From Mariniflexile sp. AS56 (lineage in GTDB: Bacteria > Bacteroidota > Bacteroidia > Flavobacteriales > Flavobacteriaceae): a stretch of 36,117 nucleotides of DNA. Location: contig NZ_JAUPED010000024.1 of NCBI RefSeq assembly GCF_030552475.1, positions 1-36,117 on the forward strand. Direction: 5' to 3'. Made by a program: the position numbers and the translations under genes. Below are positions 25,028 to 32,969 of this stretch, piece after piece. Within the stretch, counting starts at the first letter, position 1. The number at the start of each line of letters is the position of its first letter. A model generated the notes under the pieces. The model ran no database searches. It saw only the letters and a list, made by a program, of their open reading frames with translations, and was not told the origin of the DNA.

Positions 25028-26629
25028 ATGAAACAAATATTTGTAATATTTATAACTTTTTTGTGTTTATCAAGTTGTTTGTCAACTAAAAGTAAAGAGA
25101 CTTCAACAGATACACCGCCAAACGTGCTTTTTATTTCGGTAGATGATTTAAACGATTGGGAAGGCGTATTACTTGGACATCCACAGGCTATTACACCTAA
25201 CATGGATAAGTTATTTAGTGAAGGCGTTTTATTTACAAATGCCCATGCATCGCAACCTGTTTGTACGGCTTCTAGAAACTCAATTCTTAGCGGTATTCAT
25301 CCCACGTCGTCTGGTTGGTATAGTTCTACGGCTAATATGAAGAAGAATTACGAAACCGTAATGGCAAATCATAACATGCTACCAGAACATTTTAAAAACA
25401 ATGGTTATAATACCTACGCTACGGGGAAAGTTTTCCATAGCGGCGAATCGGATTATAAAGATAAAACAGATGATTTTTGGACTGAATATTCGCCTCAATT
25501 TTGGAGAAATATGGAACCGCATATAAAAGAAAACGGTTATGGGTATCGAGGTACTATGTTTTATCCTTTTCCAAAAAATGGAGGTCAGTTAGTAGAACTT
25601 TATGGTGAAAAAGATATAATTGAAAACTATAAGGATACTAATAGATTTTACTCCTTATGTGGCGGCCCTTTAGAGGATGAAGACATTCCTGAAAAAGGCA
25701 TGTATGATGAGCAAATAGCTAATTGGGCTATAGATAAGCTTAATCAAAAACAAGATAAACCATTTTTTATGGCAGTTGGTTTTATTCGTCCGCATGTACC
25801 ATATACAGCACCAAAAAAATATTTCGATTTATACCCTATTGAGGATATTGTTGTACCAGAAGTTCCTGAAGATGAATTCGAAGATATTCCCATTATGGGA
25901 AAAGCCATTGCTTATGGTTACACACCTCGTGGAGGTTGGGGCGATGTGAGCCAGAAAAAAGAAATTTTACCAGAATTGGTGCAATCGTATTTAGCTTGCG
26001 TAACCTTTGTAGACGAGCAAATAGGAAAGGTGATTGATGCTTTAGAGAAAAGTCCGAATGGAAAAAACACCATTATAGTTTTGTGGTCCGATCATGGGCA
26101 GCATCTAGGAGAAAAAAGACATTTTAGAAAACAAGCCCTTTGGGAAGAAGCTACAAAAGTGCCGTTATATTTCAAAGTACCAAATAACAAAAGTAACGGG
26201 CAGAAAAGCAGCCAGGTGGTTAGCCTTTTAGATGTATATCCTACATTAACAGAACTTTGTAGTCTTCCTGAATTACCAAAATTAGAAGGCGAAAGTATGG
26301 TGCCTTTAATTAATGCACCAGAAACAAAAACAGAGCGATCTATATTAACAACATGGTATTACAAAAACCATGCAGTAAGGAGTAACGATTGGAGATACAT
26401 TAGGTATCGCAATGGCGGCGAAGAATTATACAATCATAAAATCGATCCTGGAGAACACATTAATTTAGCTGGTAATCCTGAATATGCTGAGATTATTGAA
26501 ACACATAAAAAATGGTTGCCAAAACAGGATGCTATTCCTGCCGGTTCAACCGAATGGGAAGGCGATAAATTAGATGGTATTGTAAAAGAATGGGAAGCTA
26601 ATAACACTATTCCTAAGTGGCTACGATAA
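25028..26629 (+). CDS. S1-family sulfatase (iduronate-sulfatase-like, CTASR active site), lipoprotein
   Basis: This 533-residue lipoprotein sulfatase (LSSC, Cys17) resembles iduronate-2-sulfatase-type S1 enzymes: PNVLFISVDDLNDW (31-44) supplies the first metal ligands, and the second metal site is VLWSDHGQHLGEKRHF (near 350-365), followed by a C-terminal domain with ELYNHKIDPGEHINLAGNPE. The active-site signature is Cys79 in CTASR, with Ala in place of the usual Pro, a variant known in some sulfatases. The IRPHVPY motif near 255 is typical of this group. It shares its overall pattern with the next gene but differs in the active-site motif and in a longer middle region, so the two likely remove different sulfates. 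The subfamily is not assigned. Confidence 0.9.
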   Translation: MKQIFVIFITFLCLSSCLSTKSKETSTDTPPNVLFISVDDLNDWEGVLLGHPQAITPNMDKLFSEGVLFTNAHASQPVCTASRNSILSGIHPTSSGWYSSTANMKKNYETVMANHNMLPEHFKNNGYNTYATGKVFHSGESDYKDKTDDFWTEYSPQFWRNMEPHIKENGYGYRGTMFYPFPKNGGQLVELYGEKDIIENYKDTNRFYSLCGGPLEDEDIPEKGMYDEQIANWAIDKLNQKQDKPFFMAVGFIRPHVPYTAPKKYFDLYPIEDIVVPEVPEDEFEDIPIMGKAIAYGYTPRGGWGDVSQKKEILPELVQSYLACVTFVDEQIGKVIDALEKSPNGKNTIIVLWSDHGQHLGEKRHFRKQALWEEATKVPLYFKVPNNKSNGQKSSQVVSLLDVYPTLTELCSLPELPKLEGESMVPLINAPETKTERSILTTWYYKNHAVRSNDWRYIRYRNGGEELYNHKIDPGEHINLAGNPEYAEIIETHKKWLPKQDAIPAGSTEWEGDKLDGIVKEWEANNTIPKWLR

Positions 26630-26671
26630 TCGATTAAAACAATTTTTATTACTAATAAAGAATATTACCCT

Positions 26672-28099
26672 ATGAAACGAATCGTTCTCCTTTTTATAAG
26701 TTTAGGTCTTTTTGCAAGCTGTTCTTCATCTAAAAAAGTAAAAACAGAAAAGAAACCAAATGTACTGTTTATTGCGGTCGATGACCTAAATGACTGGGCA
26801 GGTTATATGGGCAATAACCAAACTATTACTCCAAATATGGATGCTTTAGCTTCTCAAGGAACTTTTTTTAATTCAGCCCATTGTCAATATGCGGTTTGTG
26901 GTCCTTCACGGGCGAGCGTAATGTCTGGAATGTATTATCACAGTTTGGGCTTCGGAATGGAAGGCAGTATACAGAGGGAGGATGAAGAGGTTGTTAACGC
27001 TGTTAAAGAAAAAGGTTCTTCATTGATTTATCAATATTTTTCGGATTATGGTTATAAGACGATGGCAGCTGGTAAGCTCCTTCATCACCACGTTCCCGAA
27101 GAGACAGTTGATGTATCTCACGGTCGTGGTTCATGGGACTTTAATTTAGATGAAAATGGAAAAAAGAGAAGACTAAACTGGTTCGGCTCAAAAGGACTTT
27201 TAGATTGGGGCCCAATACACAAACCAGAAAATGAAATGAGTGATTATAAAGCCGCTGAGTGGGCTGTAGATCAACTATCACAGGAACACGATAAACCATT
27301 CTTCTTAATGACAGGTTTTATGCGTCCGCATACGCCTTTATATATTCAACAGAAATATTTAGACATGTATCCTCTTGATGACATCGAACTTCCGCCTTAT
27401 AAAGCCGATGATTATGATGATATTCCTGAAGCAGCCGAATCGGTTTGGAACTCGTATCCCGATGTACCATGGGCAATTAAGAATAACCAATGGCGGAAAA
27501 TGCTTCAGGCTTATATGGCTTGCATAACCTTTACAGATACTCAGGTTGGAAAAATATTAGATGCCCTAGAAAAGAGTCCGTATAGAGATAATACCATTGT
27601 CGTTTTATGGTCGGATCACGGATTTCATATGGGAGAAAAAAGTAGGTTTCAAAAACACACGGCGTGGGATCGTTCAACTAAAGTGCCATTAATCATAAAG
27701 GATCCTAGATCTAGTTCAATAAACGGTATTGCGAAACCGGTTGAATCTAACGTTCAACTTATTGACCTTTATCCAACACTATTAGAGCTTTGCGGATTAC
27801 CTGAAAATAAACAAGTTGAAGGGCAAAGTCTAGTTCCTCTTATAAAAAATACTAGCCTTGAATGGAAACACCCAGCTTATACCTTCAGAAGAGGGAAATA
27901 TGCTACTGTGAAATATGGTTCGTATCGATTTACAGAATACTTTGATGGTTCTCAGGAACTTTATAACCAGGAAAACGATCCAAATGAATGGAATAACCTA
28001 GTGCATTTAAGTAATGATAAATATAAAGCTATCATCGAAGATATGAAAGGAATGTTGCAAGAACCACATGCGGTATTGGGTTATGAGCAGTCCAAGTAG
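26672..28099 (+). CDS. S1-family sulfatase (iduronate-sulfatase-like, CGPSR active site), lipoprotein
   Basis: This 475-residue lipoprotein (FASC, Cys17) is the third sulfatase. Metal and active-site motifs are PNVLFIAVDDLNDW (29-42), Cys76 in CGPSRAS (canonical CxPxR), MRPHTPLY (near 215) and VLWSDHGFHMGEKSRF (near 315-330), with the C-terminal ELYNQENDPNEWNNL end. It is the same type as the preceding gene, 42 bp upstream, and a tandem origin followed by divergence is likely. Iduronate-sulfatase-like enzymes act on sulfated uronic acids or neighbouring sugars in several marine polysaccharides; which sulfate is removed here is unknown. A 123-bp gap follows before the lyase gene, with no convincing gene and only a short weak hairpin. 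Confidence 0.91.
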   Translation: MKRIVLLFISLGLFASCSSSKKVKTEKKPNVLFIAVDDLNDWAGYMGNNQTITPNMDALASQGTFFNSAHCQYAVCGPSRASVMSGMYYHSLGFGMEGSIQREDEEVVNAVKEKGSSLIYQYFSDYGYKTMAAGKLLHHHVPEETVDVSHGRGSWDFNLDENGKKRRLNWFGSKGLLDWGPIHKPENEMSDYKAAEWAVDQLSQEHDKPFFLMTGFMRPHTPLYIQQKYLDMYPLDDIELPPYKADDYDDIPEAAESVWNSYPDVPWAIKNNQWRKMLQAYMACITFTDTQVGKILDALEKSPYRDNTIVVLWSDHGFHMGEKSRFQKHTAWDRSTKVPLIIKDPRSSSINGIAKPVESNVQLIDLYPTLLELCGLPENKQVEGQSLVPLIKNTSLEWKHPAYTFRRGKYATVKYGSYRFTEYFDGSQELYNQENDPNEWNNLVHLSNDKYKAIIEDMKGMLQEPHAVLGYEQSK

Positions 28100-28222
28100 C
28101 GGTGACGCTCTAATTTTAAAAAGCGAGAATAGACGATTTAATATTATGAAGATGCAGGAGCTATTATAGTAATAGAGAATTTAAACGAATTAATAGCAGA
28201 TAAATTAAATAGTGATAATAAC

Positions 28223-30472
28223 ATGAAAGTAACTAATGGTGCTACCAAATTAGTTTTAATTGTATTTTTTTGTACGGTGTTTATACCACGTCAGGGGTAT
28301 TCAGGAAACATTATTGATACTAGCGATTACGCCTATTGGAGAAAACTGGCAACGACTTCTAAAATGTTTGGAGCGATGAAAACCAGTGCTATTTCCATTG
28401 CAAATCTAGGAGATGGTGAAACCCGAGATGTTATGGGAGCTAATGCGCTAGCCTATATTCTAGACCCTGTAAATAAAGCTAAATATATTAGTGCTATTAA
28501 AAATAAATTCGAAACTAGAATTCAAACTATTGTAATTGGTAATGGCGCCGCTACATCTTCTGTACGCTCTCATGAATTGTTTTATGCCCTTTTGGCACTC
28601 GATGTTATTCGATATGATTTGGATGCTGAGGTTCTTTCTAAATATGAAAGTTGGCTAGAAGATAAAATAATGGCCTTAGTAATTGGAAAATGGGATCCTC
28701 ATGGATGGGCTATGAGAATGATGTATTATAAATATATTGGAGACGACGCCAAATTTCTAAATGCAAAAAAAGAATTTGATATAGGATTATCAGAGCACTA
28801 TATGCCTAATGACGGAGTATCACCTGCAGGTAATGGCTACTGCGTACAACGATGGAACTCCATTGAACGTGCAGCCAAAAACACCATGTTAGATATTATG
28901 GAATATATGGGGTATAACGAATATTACAGTAACCCAGGAATTGTAGGATTAAAAGAATTTATATATGGTTATGCTACAGCGCCTTTCGGAAGAATTTTAC
29001 TGTACGGCGATTCACGAAATACCGAAGTTCAAAAGCCATGGGATATTGAAGAAGGGAATATCATTTTGTCACCACATATCGTTTCGGCCGCTCGGTTTTC
29101 ACCAGAAGCCTATAAATATGCTATGTGGGTATTACGTGAAGGTGCTGGTGTTTCAGAAGGTGTTTTAAAAGGGCATTTGTCAAATTACCTAATTATGGCA
29201 GGAACAGCTGCAAAAAATAATCCATTAGAATTTAATACCGATGATGCAGAATTAGCACCAAGTCGTTTATTTGAAAATTATGGTGCTTTAAAATCCAAAG
29301 ATCAATCTACCAACGGCCTTTATATGAGTATGATGAATCTTAAGGGGAATATTGAATATCATACCCATTATGAAACTAACGCATTGGCATTGGCCGGATA
29401 TGGTGAAATTTTAATTCGTAATGCGGGATACGATGGGCCTAATACCAATGCTACTATAAACGGAGTAACAGCTACTTTCGATTTTATGCATTCAAATTCA
29501 GAAGCAGCTAATGCGTTAATGATAGGCGGGAAAAGACATACCTCAAAAGTGGGAGATGGTATTATTGAAGGCATAATAGGACAGGATATAGAATATTTTA
29601 GAGGCTCTAGTACTAAAGCTATAGAAGGAACTCATTTTAGAGATGTAGTATTCATGCAACCTTCCAATAATGTTAATGGCTATTATGTGATTATGGATCA
29701 TGTAACAACACATAAACCAGAAGATAATGTAAATGTTGTGTGGCATCCTAATTCAGCAATTTTAAATACCGTTAAGGATGCTACCGAATATTTTTCTGAA
29801 ATTAAAATAGAAAAAGGAAATGCAGGGCCTCGTTTGTATTCTGATAACAAGGCTACATTAACAACCTTTTTAGGAACAGAACCAGCATCGGTAGAATTAA
29901 AAAAGACAGCCAATCAAGATAGATCTGGGTACGCCTTTGCTTCAGATTATATGTATGTTAATTACAATACACGCAACCAACAAGCCGATATTTTAACCGT
30001 GCTATTTCCTGGTGATAAAACTCATAAAGCAGGAGATTTAAAGAGAATCAAAACTGGCGATTATTCAGGTAGTGAAATTACTCAAAGTCAGGTTGTAGAT
30101 GTAGCACTTACCTCTGGTGGAAATGTATTAGGAAAACGTGGTTTAGAATCTTTTCAAGGAGAAGATATAGTTTACAGAAAACTAGGAAGGAAATTGGTTT
30201 CTTATTTTGTAAAGGGATTATCCTTTAAATCAGTGCAAGATACGCTAATAGGGTTTCAATCCGAAGCTTCAGTTGCACTATCCATGAATACTCGAGTTGA
30301 CGTTAAAGGAGTAAAAGGAAAGATTGTTTCTCCCGGAACTAAAGTGACTTTTTATGCAGCGGGTGTTTCAGCAGTAAAAATTGATGGTATAAAAGTCCCT
30401 ATAGTTAATTCTAAAGCGGATAATGTTACCGTTATCATTCCGAAAGGCATTTTTAAGGTCGAATTATTATAA
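28223..30472 (+). CDS. Heparinase II/III-like polysaccharide lyase
   Basis: This is a probable eliminating lyase that cleaves next to uronic acid and leaves an unsaturated uronic end, the substrate of GH88. The 749-residue protein has a signal peptide (about 1-28), an alpha/alpha-toroid (about 35-340) and a heparinase II/III-like beta-sandwich (about 355-560). A DGVSPAGNGYCVQRWNS segment (about 198-214) lies in the toroid cleft, where Asn/Tyr/Arg catalytic residues are expected. HTHYETNALALAGYGEILIR (His380, His382, Glu384) matches the HxH metal-site region of the family, followed by RNAGYDG. The C-terminal beta domain ends near 749. It does not look like PL8 in its catalytic motifs. PL15, PL17, PL21 and PL40-type lyases share this architecture, and I cannot choose between them. 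It may well define or extend a family. Confidence 0.78.
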   Translation: MKVTNGATKLVLIVFFCTVFIPRQGYSGNIIDTSDYAYWRKLATTSKMFGAMKTSAISIANLGDGETRDVMGANALAYILDPVNKAKYISAIKNKFETRIQTIVIGNGAATSSVRSHELFYALLALDVIRYDLDAEVLSKYESWLEDKIMALVIGKWDPHGWAMRMMYYKYIGDDAKFLNAKKEFDIGLSEHYMPNDGVSPAGNGYCVQRWNSIERAAKNTMLDIMEYMGYNEYYSNPGIVGLKEFIYGYATAPFGRILLYGDSRNTEVQKPWDIEEGNIILSPHIVSAARFSPEAYKYAMWVLREGAGVSEGVLKGHLSNYLIMAGTAAKNNPLEFNTDDAELAPSRLFENYGALKSKDQSTNGLYMSMMNLKGNIEYHTHYETNALALAGYGEILIRNAGYDGPNTNATINGVTATFDFMHSNSEAANALMIGGKRHTSKVGDGIIEGIIGQDIEYFRGSSTKAIEGTHFRDVVFMQPSNNVNGYYVIMDHVTTHKPEDNVNVVWHPNSAILNTVKDATEYFSEIKIEKGNAGPRLYSDNKATLTTFLGTEPASVELKKTANQDRSGYAFASDYMYVNYNTRNQQADILTVLFPGDKTHKAGDLKRIKTGDYSGSEITQSQVVDVALTSGGNVLGKRGLESFQGEDIVYRKLGRKLVSYFVKGLSFKSVQDTLIGFQSEASVALSMNTRVDVKGVKGKIVSPGTKVTFYAAGVSAVKIDGIKVPIVNSKADNVTVIIPKGIFKVELL

Positions 30473-30523
30473 TGGCTTTTTGAAAAAAAAGAATAGAAAA
30501 TTAATTGAAAATAAAATTATTAA

Positions 30524-31300
30524 ATGAATAAATTCAAAATACTTTTATTGGTATGTGTTGTTTTTTTGTATCAATGTAAATCAACATCTAGTTTAGCAAA
30601 AAGTAATACCCAAACAATGGATCTTTACCTATGTATTGGGCAATCTAATATGGCGGGGAGAGCACCCATAGAATTGCAAGATCAAGATAGCATTCCAAAT
30701 GTATTTCTATTTACTGGTACTGAAAATAAGCCATGGGAAAAAGGAGCAAATCCTTTAAATAAATATTCTACGATTAGAAAGGATTTAAAAATGCAAAAAA
30801 CAGGTCCTAGTTATGGTTTTGCAAAAGAAATGGCTCAAGCCATGCCAAATCAAAAAATAGGATTGATTGTTAATGCCAAAGGCGGTACGTCTATTGAAGA
30901 ATGGGAACCAGGAAAGACCTTTTATAATGAAGCCATAAGTCAAGTGAAAAAAGCCATGAAAGATGGTGTTTTAAAAGGTGTTATTTGGCACCAAGGTGAA
31001 GCGAATTCAAGAAAGTATAAACAATATATGCCAAAAATAACAGCATTAATTGAAGCTGTGAGAAAAGATTTGAACGTACCTAATTTACCATTTGTTGCCG
31101 GACAATTATCACCAGATAAACCACTACGAAATAATTTTAATGCCATGATTTTGGAGTTGCCAAACACGGTTAAAAATACAGGTGTTGTTACTACTGAAAA
31201 CACATCAACCATAGATAAAACACATTTTGATAGTGCAAGTCAGCGACTTTTAGGAAAACGGTATGCCATCGAAATGTTAAAACTAATTTCAGAAAAATAA
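30524..31300 (+). CDS. SGNH-type carbohydrate acetylesterase (SASA domain)
   Basis: This 258-residue esterase probably removes O-acetyl groups from the glycan. It carries the sialate O-acetylesterase/SASA-type blocks: nucleophile Ser41 in GQSNMAGR, GGTSIEEW (near 125), the VIWHQGEANS block (about 152-161) and the C-terminal Asp231-x-x-His234 pair in DKTHFDSASQ. The N-terminus has a hydrophobic signal; a Cys at 18 (FLYQC) might be lipidated although the lipobox is atypical. Size and motifs fit CE6-like carbohydrate esterases. Its place between the lyase and the beta-helix protein implies that the polymer is acetylated, probably blocking lyase or hydrolase access. Xylan acetylesterase activity is a known alternative for such proteins, but the context does not suggest xylan. 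Confidence 0.85.
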   Translation: MNKFKILLLVCVVFLYQCKSTSSLAKSNTQTMDLYLCIGQSNMAGRAPIELQDQDSIPNVFLFTGTENKPWEKGANPLNKYSTIRKDLKMQKTGPSYGFAKEMAQAMPNQKIGLIVNAKGGTSIEEWEPGKTFYNEAISQVKKAMKDGVLKGVIWHQGEANSRKYKQYMPKITALIEAVRKDLNVPNLPFVAGQLSPDKPLRNNFNAMILELPNTVKNTGVVTTENTSTIDKTHFDSASQRLLGKRYAIEMLKLISEK

Positions 31301-31325
31301 TAAAATCAAAACGCTTAAAATTATA

Positions 31326-32954
31326 ATGGGAAATAGAATTGTTTACGTTTTTGTTTTTATGTCTGCCTTGTTGCAAGCCCAAACCACCTATTTTGTGGAC
31401 GATCTTATTGGGCAAGACACCAACAATGGTACAAGTAAAGAAGCGCCGTTTAAAAGCATCGAAAAATTAAATCAATTGCCGTTAAAACCAGGTGATTCTG
31501 TGCTTTTTAGAAGAGGTGGTTCCTGGAAAGGTAACTTTATACCAAAGGGAAGTGGTGTTAAAAACAAACGCATAGTTTTTGGAGCTTACGGTTCGGGACC
31601 AATACCTATTTTAGATGCTGCTGGTAGCATTGCTAATGGAGAATCTGTATCTTATACTATTCGATTCTTTAATCAAGAATATTTAGAATTACGCGATTTA
31701 AAAATTAAAAATTATGCCGTTTCAGAAACGCCAAGGGAGTATCCAATAAAAAATAATGCGACTTATGTATATGCGCCTAAAATGGGAATTTATATAGAAG
31801 GAAAGGATTGCGGGACACTTCACGATATTCAATTAATTAATTTAGAAATTTGCCATGTAAATGGTGATATGAGTACCAAAGATAATGGAGGTGTTTTTGT
31901 TGAAATTACTAGAGATAAAATCGTTTCACAACAGAGAAAATCTAATTTCGATGGTTTGTATGTTGAAGGCTGCTATATTCATAATGTAGATAGAACGGGT
32001 TGGTCTAACAAATCTGTTTGGGACCGTAGATCTTTAAATAGCAGTTGGGGAGAAACGCTAGCAAATGGTAAAATTCACAATTGGTATCCAAATACAAATG
32101 TTGTTTTTAGAAACAATAGATTCGAAAAAGCTGGTGCTAATGCTTTAATTGTTAGGGTAGCAAAATCACCATTAGTAGAATATTGTTTGTTTACATATAA
32201 TGGCATTAAAGGTAGCGGTAATGCATCTTTCCCATTTAATTGTGATAATGCCCTTTTTCAGTATAACGAGGCGTCGTACACCTATTATAATAGTAAAGCC
32301 GATAGTTGGGACCATAAACCAGATGTAGATGCAGGTGGTTTTGATAGTGATTGGAATTGTAAAAACACCATATTTCAGTACAATTATAGTCATCATAACG
32401 GTCATGGAGGCATCCTTATTTGTAACGACGGAGCCAGTAAAACTAGTTTTAATGATGGCACAATTATTAGGTATAATATTTTTGAAGACAATGCCCATCA
32501 TATTGTAAGGAACTCTGGTACTACTACAAATACTAAAATTTATAACAACGTCTTTTTTGCAGGTAAGGCGCATGATGCAGTGCAGCTTATTTATCATAAA
32601 AGCTGGAACGGATATCCGGATAATACGGAATACAAAAACAATATATTTTATTCATTAGGCGAAGGGAATATGTTTGAATTTACTAAAAGTACCAGTACCA
32701 CTTTTCAAGCCAATACCTTTTTTGGAGATATAATAAACGAGCCTAAAGATTCAGCTAAAAGTAAATTGAATCCGCAGTTTAAAAGTGCTATGCCTGCTAG
32801 AACTAATTGGAAGTCTTATTTAAGATTCTTATTAAAAGATGAATCTCCGGATATTAATAAGGGTGTAAAAATTGATGGACACCCAATGATTGACTTTTTA
32901 GGAAATCCAATACAAGGAAGTCCAGATCGTGGCGTATTCGAAAATATTGATTAA
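31326..32954 (+). CDS. Secreted right-handed parallel beta-helix protein
   Basis: This 542-residue protein has a signal peptide (cleavage after LLQAQ, about residue 19) and a right-handed parallel beta-helix body. It starts with the TYFVDD...NNGTSKEAPFKSIEKL entry motif common to pectate-lyase-like and mannuronan-epimerase-like helices, followed by repeated short strands with Asn ladders (for example NVVFRNNRFEKAGANALIVR and NTIFQYNYSHHNGHGGILI). No catalytic site could be assigned. Families with this fold include polysaccharide lyases, GH28-like hydrolases and epimerases, and this may be any of them. It sits 15 bp before GH2 and 25 bp after the esterase, so it is part of the degradative operon. 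The acidic DHKPDVDAGGFDSDWNC segment (near 330) is the best candidate active or metal site. Confidence 0.7.
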   Translation: MGNRIVYVFVFMSALLQAQTTYFVDDLIGQDTNNGTSKEAPFKSIEKLNQLPLKPGDSVLFRRGGSWKGNFIPKGSGVKNKRIVFGAYGSGPIPILDAAGSIANGESVSYTIRFFNQEYLELRDLKIKNYAVSETPREYPIKNNATYVYAPKMGIYIEGKDCGTLHDIQLINLEICHVNGDMSTKDNGGVFVEITRDKIVSQQRKSNFDGLYVEGCYIHNVDRTGWSNKSVWDRRSLNSSWGETLANGKIHNWYPNTNVVFRNNRFEKAGANALIVRVAKSPLVEYCLFTYNGIKGSGNASFPFNCDNALFQYNEASYTYYNSKADSWDHKPDVDAGGFDSDWNCKNTIFQYNYSHHNGHGGILICNDGASKTSFNDGTIIRYNIFEDNAHHIVRNSGTTTNTKIYNNVFFAGKAHDAVQLIYHKSWNGYPDNTEYKNNIFYSLGEGNMFEFTKSTSTTFQANTFFGDIINEPKDSAKSKLNPQFKSAMPARTNWKSYLRFLLKDESPDINKGVKIDGHPMIDFLGNPIQGSPDRGVFENID

Positions 32955-32969
32955 CTATTACTATTGAAA

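Noticed and set aside
28100-28222. Short gene or promoter between the third sulfatase and the lyase
   Set aside because: No frame of useful length and only a 4-bp hairpin (AGCG/CGCT) are present; it looks like a simple spacer.
28223-30472. PL8 (chondroitin/hyaluronate lyase) assignment
   Set aside because: The toroid fits, but the HTHYE motif and the following sandwich match heparinase II/III-like lyases, and PL8 signatures are not seen.
32172-32597. 141-codon minus-strand open frame inside the beta-helix gene
   Set aside because: It is antisense to a well-supported secreted protein, with low-complexity composition and no family match.
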